64,000 nt of DNA from Pedococcus sp. 5OH_020 (lineage in GTDB: Bacteria; Actinomycetota; Actinomycetes; Actinomycetales; Dermatophilaceae), in the NCBI RefSeq assembly GCF_027812955.1, contig NZ_JAPYZV010000002.1:1-64000 (forward strand). The letters are read 5' to 3'. Numbering within the stretch: position 1 is the stretch's first letter; every line of letters begins with the position of its first letter. Both the position numbers and the translations under genes were made by a program. The notes under the pieces were generated by a model. It ran no database searches. It saw only the letters and a program-made list of their open reading frames with translations, and was not told the DNA's origin. Below are positions 17,345 to 25,840 of this stretch, piece by piece.

Positions 17345-17864
17345 CGCCTCGACTGGGGCGGCGCAAGGCTCCCCTCCTGATTCGCGCAGGGCGACCATCG
17401 CCGGGCAGGTGCCCGCCGGCACGACGCGGGGACGGACGACAGTGGCCCCAGAGGGGCTGGAGAAAGGTGTAGTCGAAGTCGCCGAACGTGATGGTCGCGA
17501 GGAGCTGGCTTCCGGGACCTCCTGCCAGACAGACCACGTGGTACGTGGTCCGCTCCCCGCGGTCGAGGACCGACTCTCGGCAGGCGACCGAGGAGTCCAC
17601 GCTCGTCCCGACGCGGAACCGGGTCTGCGCGGGGGCTGCGACCTGAAGCACGACGTCCTTCCCCTGCCGTGCCGTGGACACGATGGTGACGGACTCTGGG
17701 CTGAAGGAGGGCGCAGCGGTGCCGCTCGGAGTCGTCGCGACGGTGCCGCTTCCGCTCGGCCCGCGGGGAGCCGGACCCGCCGAGCACCCTGAGGTGAGGC
17801 CCAACGCTGCGCCCACGAGCAGGGGCGCGCCGAGCAAGCAGCCGGACCGCCCCCTCGTCAGCAC
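16992..17864 (-). CDS. Putative small lipoprotein with uncertain 3' end (runs antisense into the DUF805 gene)
   Basis: GTG at 17864 with GAGAGGGG about ten bases upstream begins a convincing lipoprotein signal (LLGAPLLVGAALGLTSGC, Cys27). Residues ~50-140 look like a small folded domain with two cysteines (VACRES, TYHVVCLAGG) and the ending TITFGDFDYTF. Beyond ~17460 the residues become Arg/Pro/Gly-rich and antisense to the DUF805 gene, which is not protein-like; the first in-frame stop is only at 16992. I infer that the real gene ends near 17450 and has lost its stop through a frameshift or sequencing error, or is a decaying gene. Function not recognised. Confidence 0.4.
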   Translation of the reverse strand: MLTRGRSGCLLGAPLLVGAALGLTSGCSAGPAPRGPSGSGTVATTPSGTAAPSFSPESVTIVSTARQGKDVVLQVAAPAQTRFRVGTSVDSSVACRESVLDRGERTTYHVVCLAGGPGSQLLATITFGDFDYTFLQPLWGHCRPSPRRAGGHLPGDGRPARIRRGALRRPSRGVRAAWGRRRSGCWPGGCPAQPMLSTAVCPAKARPPARATTPTCPRRAGVARSQRATGSACRWSSVPRSGPGRGCRCRTARHPAWKLPTQPRRRKGGTTRTRSDERGRRRSRTSTAPL

Positions 17865-18222
17865 AGACCTGTCCCCTCTCGATGCGTCACGACGTCGTCC
17901 CCGCGCCTCCTGACCGTCTCCGGGACCCTCTTGATGAGGCGATCCGGCCTCCCCGTTCAGGCAGGTGCAGCCTCGTGGTGGACCGAGTCCTCCCGCGAGC
18001 CACCATTCGCATCTCGAATGAAGGTTGCCATGACCGAGCAGGATCTGTAGAACCCGGCCACAGGGGTCCAAGTCGAGGCCCGGCCAAGAAGAACCAAAGC
18101 GGCCGGAACGGGAGGTAGATCCCGCAAACGGCCCCTTTCAGCACCTCCCTGGAGTAGCGTCCCCGCAAGCTCAGCAGTCCCCACCGCTGCGGCCCTGCCC
18201 CCTCTCCCCAAGGACCACGGCC
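17865..18222. other. Divergent intergenic region without a supported gene
   Basis: 358 bases between the lipoprotein ORF and the DD-peptidase gene. Long frames exist on the minus strand but have random Arg/Gly/Ser composition. TAGCGT at 18155-18160 is a possible -10 for the DD-peptidase, without a good -35. No RNA element was recognised. Confidence 0.4.
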
Positions 18223-19635
18223 ATGTCGAACCCCCCCGCCCGCGTTCAAGCCCCCCGCCTGCCACGCCGCCGGCTCACCTTCCGGCCGACGCGACTCTCC
18301 GGCGAGCGCGGGCGAACACGCACCGTGAGCCGCGCCCTGGTGACCGGCGTAGCAGTCGGCACCATGGTGGCCGCGCTTGCGGCTGTGGCCCCGGCGTCCG
18401 CCAGCCCAGCCGTCAGCCCAGCCGTCACCGCCGCCGCCGCACCACGGTCCGCCCCTGCGTCGACGACGGCTCTGGCCACCTACACGCGTACCAGCGCGGA
18501 CCTGCGGATCTCCTCGAAGCTGACGGGCCGGGTGACCATCACGAGGTTCGGCACGTCCTTCACCGGCTCGGTGATCGACGCAGCCAGCGGCGCGGTCGTC
18601 TGGAGCAAGAACGGCAGCACGGGCCTCATGCCGGCCTCCACCGCGAAGTGGGTGACGGCGACGGATGCCCTTGCCGTCTTCGGGGCGACCGCCCGCTTCA
18701 CCACCAGGGTCAAGCGCGGCTACCAGGCCGACCAGGTCATCCTCGTGGGGTCGGGCGACCCCTCGTTCTCCTCCGCTCAGCTCGCCACGCTGGCCAAGTC
18801 GACAGCCGCTGCGATGAAGGCGCGCGGCCAGCTGAGGGTCCGCGTGTACGCCGACGACTCCCTGTTCCCGACCCCCTCCCTGGCGACCGGATGGAAGTCG
18901 ACGTACATCCCGAACGACACCACGTGGCTGCGGGCGCTGGTCGTCGACGGGCGGCTGGTCACTGACACCACGATCGACGCGGCGAACCTGTTCGCGGGCA
19001 GGCTCAAGGCCAACGGGCTGACTGTGACCCGCATCGGCCGGGGTAGGGCCACCTCCACCGACCCTGTCCTCGCCAGCTCCGCTGGCCAGACCGTGAGCCA
19101 GATCGTGTCCCGCATGATGCTGGAGTCGGATAACGAGCATGCCGAGGCTCTGCACCGTCTGGTGTCCCTCAGGATGGGATACGGAGCCACCTGGACCGGG
19201 GCGCGAACCGCCGCCTCCAAGCGCCTGGCCGCGGAGGGCCTCACCGCCAACGCCCTGTATGACGGGTCCGGGCTCTCGCGCAGCGACCGGCTCACCGGGC
19301 TGCAGCTGAGCCGCATGGTGACCAACATCTTCGAGACCGGCAACACCACGAAGCTTGCGCTGCTCCAGTCCGGTGCCGGCCTCCCGACGGCGGGCCAGAC
19401 CGGGACGCTGAAGGCCTCCTACGGACGGTTCACCACTGCGGCGTCGAAGTGCGCGGTCGGCCGCGTCTTCGCCAAGACGGGCACCCTCTCCGACGCCGCT
19501 GCCCTGGTCGGCTGGACGCGGGGGACGGACCAGCGAGTCAAGGCCTTCGCCTTCGTCGTCAACGCCAAGAGCGCCAGCCTCACCCTGAAGCAGAGCCTCG
19601 ACATGCTGGCCGCCACAGTGGTCGGCTGCTACTGA
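18223..19635 (+). CDS. dacB: D-alanyl-D-alanine carboxypeptidase/endopeptidase (PBP4, peptidase S13)
   Basis: 470 residues. An Arg-rich head and signal peptide (VSRALVTGVAVGTMVAALAAVAPASA, cleavage near residue 60) target it outside. All three serine penicillin-binding motifs are present: S139-T-A-K142, S302-D-N304 and K418-T-G420. It trims peptidoglycan side chains or cross-links in the wall. AAGGACC lies upstream of the ATG. It is shorter in the middle than the E. coli enzyme, as usual for actinobacterial S13 proteins. No operon partner is evident. Confidence 0.92.
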   Translation: MSNPPARVQAPRLPRRRLTFRPTRLSGERGRTRTVSRALVTGVAVGTMVAALAAVAPASASPAVSPAVTAAAAPRSAPASTTALATYTRTSADLRISSKLTGRVTITRFGTSFTGSVIDAASGAVVWSKNGSTGLMPASTAKWVTATDALAVFGATARFTTRVKRGYQADQVILVGSGDPSFSSAQLATLAKSTAAAMKARGQLRVRVYADDSLFPTPSLATGWKSTYIPNDTTWLRALVVDGRLVTDTTIDAANLFAGRLKANGLTVTRIGRGRATSTDPVLASSAGQTVSQIVSRMMLESDNEHAEALHRLVSLRMGYGATWTGARTAASKRLAAEGLTANALYDGSGLSRSDRLTGLQLSRMVTNIFETGNTTKLALLQSGAGLPTAGQTGTLKASYGRFTTAASKCAVGRVFAKTGTLSDAAALVGWTRGTDQRVKAFAFVVNAKSASLTLKQSLDMLAATVVGCY

Positions 19636-19663
19636 CCGCCCTGGCCGCGTCGGTGCGCGCCTC

Positions 19664-19852
19664 CTACTGACGGCCCTCGCGCTTCTCGCGTGCTGCCCGG
19701 ACCTTGGCCTCCCGCTCGCGCCGTAGCCGGCGCATAGGGTCGTCCTCCTCGCCGAGCTGCGCCGGGCCGAAGATGCTCATGCCGATCGCCCTGATGCGGT
19801 ACCCGAGGCGGTACCCCAGGGACAGGCCTTCTCGGTCTGACTTGCGGCTCAC
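19664..19852 (-). CDS. Small basic protein of unknown function
   Basis: 62 residues from a GTG at 19852: SRKSDREGLSLGYRLGYRI, then AIGMSIFGPAQLGEEDDPM and a highly charged helix ending KREGRQ. The composition is clearly protein-like, whereas the upstream extension of the same frame (to 20050) is antisense to the MarR gene and rejected. It looks like a short actinobacterial conserved protein with an Arg/Lys/Glu-rich C-terminal helix that could bind nucleic acid or membrane. It is divergent from the MarR gene, with 72 bases between starts. Confidence 0.6.
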   Translation of the reverse strand: MSRKSDREGLSLGYRLGYRIRAIGMSIFGPAQLGEEDDPMRRLRREREAKVRAAREKREGRQ

Positions 19853-19865
19853 GGCTGTGCTCCAT

Positions 19866-19893
19866 TGGTTAGCGGGCGAATTGTTTGTACACT
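19866..19893 (+). promoter_or_regulatory. Promoter of the MarR/OhrR-like gene
   Basis: TTGGTT (19866-19871) and TACACT (19888-19893) are 16 bases apart. The spacer contains GAATTGTTTGTAC, an AT-rich patch unlike its surroundings, where an autoregulatory MarR-type protein could bind. The promoter sits between two divergent starts. Confidence 0.5.
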
Positions 19894-19924
19894 CATCATA
19901 CTGCTCAGCGACCCAGGGATCGAC

Positions 19925-20365
19925 GTGCCAGCTGCCCACACCTCCGACCTCCTCAGGCTCGACCGGCAGGTCTGCTTCGCCCTTGCCGTTGCCTCGCGCA
20001 ACGTCATCGCGCTGTACCGTCCCCTGCTCGAGCCGTTGGGACTGACGCACCCGCAGTACCTCGTCATGCTCGCCCTGTGGGAGACCTCTCCCCTGCGGGT
20101 CGCCGACCTCGCCGAGCGGATCAGCCTCGAGCCGGCCACGCTCTCCCCACTGCTGAAGCGCCTGGAAGCCAACGGGATGGTGGTCCGGGGTCGCGACCCC
20201 CGGGACAACCGGGCGCTCGCCGTCTCACTGACCGGCAAGGGGGCAGCGGTGCGCAGACGAGCCGAGCGGATCCCCGGAGCGATCCTCGAGCGCCTCGGGA
20301 TGGACGTCACCGAGCTGGAGGAGCTGCGCGACAGCCTCACGCGCGTGATCAGTGCCGCACGCTGA
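19925..20365 (+). CDS. MarR-family regulator, OhrR-like
   Basis: 146 residues from GTG 19925, which has AGGG six bases upstream; the longer frame from 19865 runs through the promoter. LLRLDRQVCFALAVASRNVI with its single Cys early in helix 1, followed by LGLTHPQYLVMLALWE, matches the OhrR subgroup, where that Cys senses organic hydroperoxides. The winged helix is LAERISLEPATLSPLLKRLEANGMVVR with RDPRDNRA in the wing. OhrR usually controls ohr, but no ohr gene is adjacent. It ends six bases from the convergent TetR gene. Confidence 0.82.
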   Translation: MPAAHTSDLLRLDRQVCFALAVASRNVIALYRPLLEPLGLTHPQYLVMLALWETSPLRVADLAERISLEPATLSPLLKRLEANGMVVRGRDPRDNRALAVSLTGKGAAVRRRAERIPGAILERLGMDVTELEELRDSLTRVISAAR

Positions 20366-20371
20366 CCCACG

Positions 20372-21046
20372 TCAGGAGACGTCCTCCAACGCGGCGCGAA
20401 CCAGCGCTCGGGCAGCCCACAGCGACGTCTCCAGCCGCTCCTCCTTCTCCAGTCCACGGACGTCCTGAAGAACGATGAGGGCTTCCCAGCCGACGACCAT
20501 GGCGAGCGCCGACACCAACCTCTCGAACGTCGCCTCGTCGAGCTCTGCGCGAAGCGGCTCCACCGCTCGCTCGATCCAGGCGACCCGCCGATAGCCCCGA
20601 AGCGGAGCTCCTGGCGCCTCCGGTGAACCGTCCACCGTGAGACGGATGAGAGACCGTCCCAACGCCAGCGTCTCGGTCGACATGTTCGCGAGCGCCCGCA
20701 CCATCCTGGCGACCCGCTCCTCGGCGCCTGCGCCGCCATCCACCCGCGGACGTTCCCCCCGCGCGCCGTCCACCGCACCAGCGTCCGGCCCCGCCCGGTC
20801 GGCGGCGTCGATCGCCTCGTCGACCGGTGTCTGGGCCAGCCTCGCCAGCGCGGCGTCCAGCAACAGCTGCTCGAGATTCGGGAAGTACTGGTAGATCGTG
20901 CGGCGCGACATGTCGGCCGCCTTGGCGACCTCGTTGACGGACGGAGCTCGGCCGCCCTCGAGCAGCCCCGCAGCCGCGCTGACAATGGCCTCCCGCGTCC
21001 GCCGGCGCTGCGCCACCCGACCCCTGTCGTCCTCGCTCAGAGCCAC
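20372..21046 (-). CDS. TetR-family transcriptional regulator
   Basis: 224 residues from GTG 21046 with AAGGGGG about eight bases upstream. The N-terminal helix-turn-helix reads RRRTREAIVSAAAGLLEGG and VAKAADMSRRTIYQYFPNLEQLL, a textbook TetR DNA-binding domain. The C-terminal ligand domain is helical with a Gly/Asp/Arg-rich loop at ~75-105. It is divergent from the small monooxygenase gene, and overlapping palindromes at 21092-21118 are the likely operator for both. Confidence 0.88.
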   Translation of the reverse strand: MALSEDDRGRVAQRRRTREAIVSAAAGLLEGGRAPSVNEVAKAADMSRRTIYQYFPNLEQLLLDAALARLAQTPVDEAIDAADRAGPDAGAVDGARGERPRVDGGAGAEERVARMVRALANMSTETLALGRSLIRLTVDGSPEAPGAPLRGYRRVAWIERAVEPLRAELDEATFERLVSALAMVVGWEALIVLQDVRGLEKEERLETSLWAARALVRAALEDVS

Positions 21047-21071
21047 GTCTCGACCCCCTTCTTCCGACCTC

Positions 21072-21118
21072 TTGACAGTCCTTTCCGGCGAGTGTACACC
21101 TATGCAATAAGTGCACAC
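21072..21118 (+). promoter_or_regulatory. Promoter with two palindromic operator half-regions between tetR and the monooxygenase gene
   Basis: A perfect -35 TTGACA (21072-21077) is followed 17 bases later by TACACC (21095-21100) as a weak -10. GTGTACAC (21092-21099) and GTGCAC (21111-21116) are palindromes whose centres are 18 bases apart, and the first covers the -10. Binding of the TetR-family protein there would block transcription of the monooxygenase gene. Binding is inferred. Confidence 0.6.
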
Positions 21119-21157
21119 CAGTGCAACGAACCGAAGATCGCCGAAGTGGAGACAACC

Positions 21158-21520
21158 ATGACAAACAGAGTGAGCGCCGACGCCCGAGTTGCCGAGGCCC
21201 GGAACGACCTGGTGCCCGGGCCCGTAACGCTGATGAACAGCTTCACGGTCCCTCACGGCCGCGACGAGGAGTTCCACGCCATGTGGGACAGGACGAGCAG
21301 GTACTTCATCGCCCAACCAGGCTTCGTGTCGTTACGGCTGCACCGCGCTCTCAGCCCGAGGGCGACGCATCGGTGGGTCAACGTGGCGAGCTGGGACTCC
21401 GAGGCCGACTACCGGGCAGCCCACTCCACCGAGGAGTTCCGGCGGATCGTGACCCAGCCGGGCTGGGAGGAGTTCCCCAGCTCTCCCGTGTTGTACGAGG
21501 TCGTGACCTCGGTCGGCTGA
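21158..21520 (+). CDS. Antibiotic biosynthesis monooxygenase (ABM) domain protein
   Basis: 120 residues from ATG 21158 with GGAG nine bases upstream. It is a single ferredoxin-like ABM domain: VTLMNSFTVPHGRDEEFHAMW, FIAQPGFVSLRLHRAL, HRWVNVASWDSEADYRAAH. Members include quinone-forming monooxygenases and heme-degrading enzymes; the Asn/Trp/His pattern of IsdG-type heme oxygenases is not clear here. Expression is probably induced by whatever ligand releases the adjacent TetR repressor. Confidence 0.82.
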   Translation: MTNRVSADARVAEARNDLVPGPVTLMNSFTVPHGRDEEFHAMWDRTSRYFIAQPGFVSLRLHRALSPRATHRWVNVASWDSEADYRAAHSTEEFRRIVTQPGWEEFPSSPVLYEVVTSVG

Positions 21521-21589
21521 CGTACGGACCGCCACCCCTCGTCGACGTCGCCGTTGCCGGCCCCCCGCCGGCCCGCGAGACTGTCCGCC

Positions 21590-23401
21590 ATGGCTGACGA
21601 CACGGCACCCGCCGACAGGAGCACCACGACGACCCGGACCACCACGGCCTCGGTCACGGACTCGCAGGTGGACAGCGCCGAGCCGGCGGTGGACGACCAG
21701 TGGTTCCGCGAGACCGTGGTGTACCAGGTCTACCCGCGGAGCTTCCAGGACTCCGATGGGGACGGGGTCGGCGACGTGCAAGGCATCATCAGCCGGCTGG
21801 ACTACCTGCAGCAGCTGGGGATCGACGTGCTGTGGCTCAGCCCCATCTACACCAGCCCGCAGGACGACAACGGTTACGACATCAGCGACTACCAGGACAT
21901 CGACCCGACGTTCGGGACCCTCGCCGACGTGGACGAGCTGATAGCCCAGGCCCACGGCAGAGGGATCCGGATCGTCATGGACCTGGTCGTGAACCACACC
22001 TCGGACGAGCACCCGTGGTTCCTCGAGTCCCGCGCGAGCAGGGACAACGCGAAGCGTGACTGGTACTGGTGGCGAGGCCCCCGCGACGGCCGCCACGCCG
22101 GGGAGGAAGGCGCCGAACCGACCAACTGGGAGTCCTTCTTCAGCGGCCCCACATGGGAGCTCGACGAGACCACCGGGGAGTACTACCTCCACCTGTTCAG
22201 CCGTAAGCAGCCGGACCTCAACTGGGAGAATGTGCAGGTACGCGAGGCTGTCTACGCGATGATGCGGTGGTGGCTCGACCGGGGCATCGACGGCTTCCGG
22301 ATGGACGTCATCAACATGATCTCCAAGGTGACCTCCCTGCCCGACGGAGAGCCCCTGCCCGGGCGCCGGCTCGGCAACGGGTCACCGCATTTCCTCAACG
22401 GCCCTCGGATCCACGAGTTCCTGCACGAGATGCACGAGTCGGTCTTCGAGGGGCGGCCCGAGAAGCTGCTGACCGTGGGCGAGATGCCGGGCGTGACAGT
22501 GCAGGACGCGGTTCTCTATACGGACCCGGCGCGACGCGAGGTCGACATGGTGTTCCAGTTCGAGCACGTGAACCTGGACACCCGAGGCCACAAGTGGGAT
22601 CGCACACACGTGGACCTTCGAGACCTCAAGGCCTCGCTGGGGCGGTGGCAGGAGGGGCTGGCGGAGGTGGGCTGGAACTCGCTGTACTGGAACAACCACG
22701 ACCAGCCCAGGGCCGTGTCCCGGTTCGGCAGCGATGCCCCCGAGTACCGGGTTGCTGCGGCGAAGCTGCTCGGCACCGTCCTTCACCTGCACCGTGGGAC
22801 GCCCTACGTCTACCAGGGCGAGGAGCTCGGTATGACGAACGTGCCGTTCGCGACCGCCGACGACTTCCTCGACATCGAGTCGGTGAACTACTTCCGCGAG
22901 GCCGTGTCGGCCGGCTCCGACCCGGAGGACGTGCTGCGCAACCTTCGGCTGGGGAGCCGCGACAACGCCCGTTCGCCGATGCAGTGGGACAGCTCGGAGC
23001 ACGCGGGCTTCACGAGCGGGACTCCGTGGGCTCGAGTCAACCCGAACTACCCGGAGGTCAACGCCGCGTCCGCCGTCGCCGACCAGGACTCGGTGTTCCA
23101 CCACTACCGCCGGCTGATCGGCCTCCGGCACACCGAACCAGCCATCCCGCACGGTGACTTCACCATGCTGGCGCCCGACCATCCCACCCTCTACGCCTTC
23201 ACGCGGTCCTACCGAGGGACAGAGCTCCTCGTGGTCGCCAACTTCTCCCCCGAGAGGCTCGATCTCATGGACGCGTTGGCCGACCTGGACCAGTGGAGCA
23301 GCGCCGACCTCCTCCTCGGCAACCTCCCCGACCCGGCCTCGCACACAGCAGCCCTGCGCCCCTGGGAGGCGCGGCTGCTCCGGCGCCGCATCGGCGGTTG
23401 A
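21590..23401 (+). CDS. Alpha-glucosidase / oligo-1,6-glucosidase-like glycoside hydrolase family 13
   Basis: 603 residues from ATG 21590; GAGACT seven bases upstream suggests a leaderless start. A Thr/Asp-rich head of ~35 residues precedes the barrel, which begins WFRETVVYQVYPRSFQDSDGDG. Catalytic residues are visible: nucleophile Asp239 in GFRMDVIN, acid/base Glu298 in TVGEMPG, and Asp371 in NNHDQPR. VVNHTSDEHPWF and RDNARSPMQWD are typical of the oligo-1,6-glucosidase/alpha-glucosidase group that releases glucose from malto- or isomalto-oligosaccharides, sucrose or trehalulose. No signal peptide, so it acts in the cytoplasm on imported sugars. Confidence 0.92.
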   Translation: MADDTAPADRSTTTTRTTTASVTDSQVDSAEPAVDDQWFRETVVYQVYPRSFQDSDGDGVGDVQGIISRLDYLQQLGIDVLWLSPIYTSPQDDNGYDISDYQDIDPTFGTLADVDELIAQAHGRGIRIVMDLVVNHTSDEHPWFLESRASRDNAKRDWYWWRGPRDGRHAGEEGAEPTNWESFFSGPTWELDETTGEYYLHLFSRKQPDLNWENVQVREAVYAMMRWWLDRGIDGFRMDVINMISKVTSLPDGEPLPGRRLGNGSPHFLNGPRIHEFLHEMHESVFEGRPEKLLTVGEMPGVTVQDAVLYTDPARREVDMVFQFEHVNLDTRGHKWDRTHVDLRDLKASLGRWQEGLAEVGWNSLYWNNHDQPRAVSRFGSDAPEYRVAAAKLLGTVLHLHRGTPYVYQGEELGMTNVPFATADDFLDIESVNYFREAVSAGSDPEDVLRNLRLGSRDNARSPMQWDSSEHAGFTSGTPWARVNPNYPEVNAASAVADQDSVFHHYRRLIGLRHTEPAIPHGDFTMLAPDHPTLYAFTRSYRGTELLVVANFSPERLDLMDALADLDQWSSADLLLGNLPDPASHTAALRPWEARLLRRRIGG

Positions 23402-23493
23402 GCAGCAGTGATCAGGCGCTGAGGCAGGTTCCGGGGTCTACCGACCACCTCACGACGTCAGGAGCCGATGGTCTGCGGGACGGCCCCATCGTG

Positions 23494-24324
23494 TCACGGA
23501 GCGGTGACCTCCCGCAGGGCGGCAAGAACCTTGGTGTCGATCCCGTCCGGAGTGAGACGCATCTCGTAGTTCGCCTCCGAGACCCACCGCTCGAGCGCCG
23601 CCTGCACGTCACCGTCTGCTTCGTGGCCGAGTCGCGCCAGGCGGGCGGCGACCTCCTCGGCCAGCGCACCGGTCAGCGGCTGCACCTCCTCCGGCCGGCC
23701 GAAGAGTAGGTCGTTCATGGTGAGCAGGCGGGCCAGCTCCTCGGGAGCCTGCGGATGGTCGTCGACGCGGACGTCGGCGAGCACACCGCAGGCGTCGTAG
23801 CCGGCCCCGGGCTGGACGGCATACATCGCCGCGCCCTGGCGGCCGCGGGAGTCCCCGCCGGCAGTGTCCCCGGCGAGAAGGGCAGCGAGGAGCCGGTCGG
23901 TCAGCGAGGAACCGGCCGTGGACAGCCAGGCCTCCTCCATGGCGGCCACGACGTCAGCGCCGGTCAGGATGTTCCCCTGGATGGCGTAGCCACCCGTCTC
24001 ATGGCGTCCCGACACTCCACCTGCCCAAGGGAGGCACCCGTCGCCCGTCCAGGTCGCCTGGGAGTCGACCCCCACCACGCCGACCTGCCGGTGTCGGCGA
24101 TCGTCGTCGGGGCCCGTGCACGCCCGGAGAGCCGCCTGCGCGTCCCCTCCGTCGGCGAGCGTGGCGAGCGCCGTCTCGCGGTAGGACACGCGCGCCATGG
24201 CCTGCGTGGCCACCGCGCCGACGCCGAGCCGGGCCTGCGGCACCACGGCACCGACGAAGGGGAACTTGCTGGCCACGGCCACCCCGAAGGAGTCGCCGAG
24301 CTGTCCGACGATGGAGAACGTCAT
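23494..24324 (-). CDS. DUF1028 family protein (Ntn-hydrolase-like fold)
   Basis: 276 residues. TFSIVG, GVAVASKFPFVGAVVP, GVGAVATQA and GYAIQGNILTG are the DUF1028 signature; the family is predicted to have an Ntn-hydrolase-like fold, biochemical role unknown. The C-terminal ~75 residues form an extra helical and acidic region. TACCTT lies exactly six bases before the ATG, so it can be transcribed leaderless on its own although it follows the cation-efflux gene by only 18 bases. It is convergent with the alpha-glucosidase gene across 92 bases. Confidence 0.88.
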   Translation of the reverse strand: MTFSIVGQLGDSFGVAVASKFPFVGAVVPQARLGVGAVATQAMARVSYRETALATLADGGDAQAALRACTGPDDDRRHRQVGVVGVDSQATWTGDGCLPWAGGVSGRHETGGYAIQGNILTGADVVAAMEEAWLSTAGSSLTDRLLAALLAGDTAGGDSRGRQGAAMYAVQPGAGYDACGVLADVRVDDHPQAPEELARLLTMNDLLFGRPEEVQPLTGALAEEVAARLARLGHEADGDVQAALERWVSEANYEMRLTPDGIDTKVLAALREVTAP

Positions 24325-24342
24325 AGCCGCAAGGTAGACCGA

Positions 24343-25239
24343 TCACCAGTCCGTGTCGTGGCAGGAGTCCCCAGCCGCCGGCTCCACCTGCAGCGTCGCG
24401 TGGGCGATTCCGTGCTGGTCACGAAGCACGTCCTGACCGGCGCTCAGGATCCGCTCCACATCTGCCCCGGAGTCCGAGACGAGGTGCGCCGTCGCCACGT
24501 TCATCCCGGAGGTGAGGGTCCAGACGTGCAGGTCGTGGACGTCGCGCACGCCCGTGATGCCGGCCAGGTCGGCGCTGACCCGGGCGGGCTCCATACCCTC
24601 TGGCACGTGCTGGCCGAGCACACTCAGCACCTGCCTGCCCAGGGGCACGCCCCGCACCGCCACGAAGACCCCGATGGCGACCGCTACGGCGGTGTCCCAC
24701 CACGCGTCGCCGGTGCGGCGCACGAGCAGGGCCGCGGCGACGACGCCGACAGAGCCGGCCGTGTCGGCGACGACTTCGAGGTACGCGCCCCGGACGTTCA
24801 GGCTCTCCCTCGCCCCACCACGCAGCAGGAGCCGCGCCACGATGTTGACCACCAGCCCAAGCGCACCCACCACGAGCATCGACCCGGGGCGGACGTCGAC
24901 CGGCTGCCCGATGCGACGCACCGCCTCCACCACGACATAGACCGCGACCCCCAGCATGAGCAGGACCGCCAGGCCGCTGGCGAAGACCTCCGCACGGTAG
25001 GACCCGTACGTGCGCCGGCCGGTGGTGTCCCGGCGCGACGCGACCCGGGTCGCCACGACAGCAGCGGTCAAGGCCACCACATCGGCCGCCATGTGGCCTG
25101 CGTCTGAGAGGAGGGCAAGGGAACCGGAGAGGAAAGCGGCCACCAGCTCCACGACGAAGAACGCTCCGACCAGCGCCGTCGCCACCGCAAGACGCCACCG
25201 GTGTCGAGCACCGGCGTGGTGGACGTGCCCCGAGCCCAT
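24343..25239 (-). CDS. Cation diffusion facilitator (CDF) efflux transporter, zinc/cadmium type
   Basis: 298 residues with a His-rich start (GSGHVHHAGARHRW), then six membrane helices. LLSDAGHMAADVVAL supplies the His/Asp metal site of helix II and YLEVVADTAGSVGVV the second site of helix V, the pattern of zinc, cadmium and cobalt exporters. The C-terminal cytoplasmic domain (DVHDLHVWTLTSGMNVATAHL) is the ferredoxin-like metal-sensing dimer domain. TAGGAT precedes the ATG by exactly six bases: leaderless. Upstream 25252-25400 holds no gene. Confidence 0.92.
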   Translation of the reverse strand: MGSGHVHHAGARHRWRLAVATALVGAFFVVELVAAFLSGSLALLSDAGHMAADVVALTAAVVATRVASRRDTTGRRTYGSYRAEVFASGLAVLLMLGVAVYVVVEAVRRIGQPVDVRPGSMLVVGALGLVVNIVARLLLRGGARESLNVRGAYLEVVADTAGSVGVVAAALLVRRTGDAWWDTAVAVAIGVFVAVRGVPLGRQVLSVLGQHVPEGMEPARVSADLAGITGVRDVHDLHVWTLTSGMNVATAHLVSDSGADVERILSAGQDVLRDQHGIAHATLQVEPAAGDSCHDTDW

Positions 25240-25400
25240 GACTCGATCCTAGGCTGCCCGGCGCAGCGCCCCCCCGGCGACGCCACGGCTGGCCACCGCT
25301 GACCACGGCCGACCATGGCTGGCCACGGACGCCGGCGAGCGGTGGTAAACGGGTCTGGCCGCGGTTGCCTGCCCGTCCCACCGCCTGAAAAGGATGCGGC

Positions 25401-25764
25401 ATGGCTGCGAGACGGGCGAGCCCCCTGCTGACCTGGACCACCCTCGCGTCCGTCCTTGCCCTGGCGAGTCGGCCGTGGCGGCGGCAGGGTTCCCGCAGTC
25501 GTTCGTCGGTGTCGTCATCGCGTTGCTCGTGCTGCTCCCTAAGACCCTTGCGGCCGTCCGCGCGCCCGGCGCAACCGGATCCAGATCAGCCTCAACCTGG
25601 CACTGGGGTCGGCGATGGCCCGCATCGGCCTCACCATCCCGGCCATCGCCGTCGGCTCCATCTGGCTGGAGGGCCCGTTGAGGCTCGGGCTCGGACCGAC
25701 CGACTCAGCTCGCGTTCATCTCGTCCTGCTGGCAGCCTTCGTCTTCCTCGCGATGAACCCCTAG
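25401..25764 (+). pseudogene. Degraded calcium:proton antiporter (ChaA-like) remnant
   Basis: Three reading frames in succession carry pieces of one membrane protein. Frame one starts MAARRASPLLTWTTLASVLALA. Frame two gives FVGVVIALLVLLPKTLAAVRA from about 25501. Frame three gives RRNRIQISLNLALGSAMAR, then IGLTIPAIAVGSIWLEGPL and ends HLVLLAAFVFLAMNP with TAG at 25762. The second and third pieces match the C-terminal half of ChaA-type antiporters, including the conserved LPET-like and SLNLALGSA blocks. Family members are about 350 residues; here most of the N-terminal half is deleted and at least two frameshifts separate the rest, so no functional product is possible. Confidence 0.8.
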
Positions 25765-25840
25765 GCGCAGCCGCCGGTCCGCCAAGGACTCGGCCCCCCA
25801 GGACTCGATACAGCACCTCACCGGTTCGTATGGTGAGCTC

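Noticed and set aside
19925-20365. OhrR-ohr organic peroxide module
   Set aside because: The regulator looks OhrR-like but no Ohr peroxidase is adjacent; the nearest enzyme is an ABM monooxygenase with its own TetR regulator.
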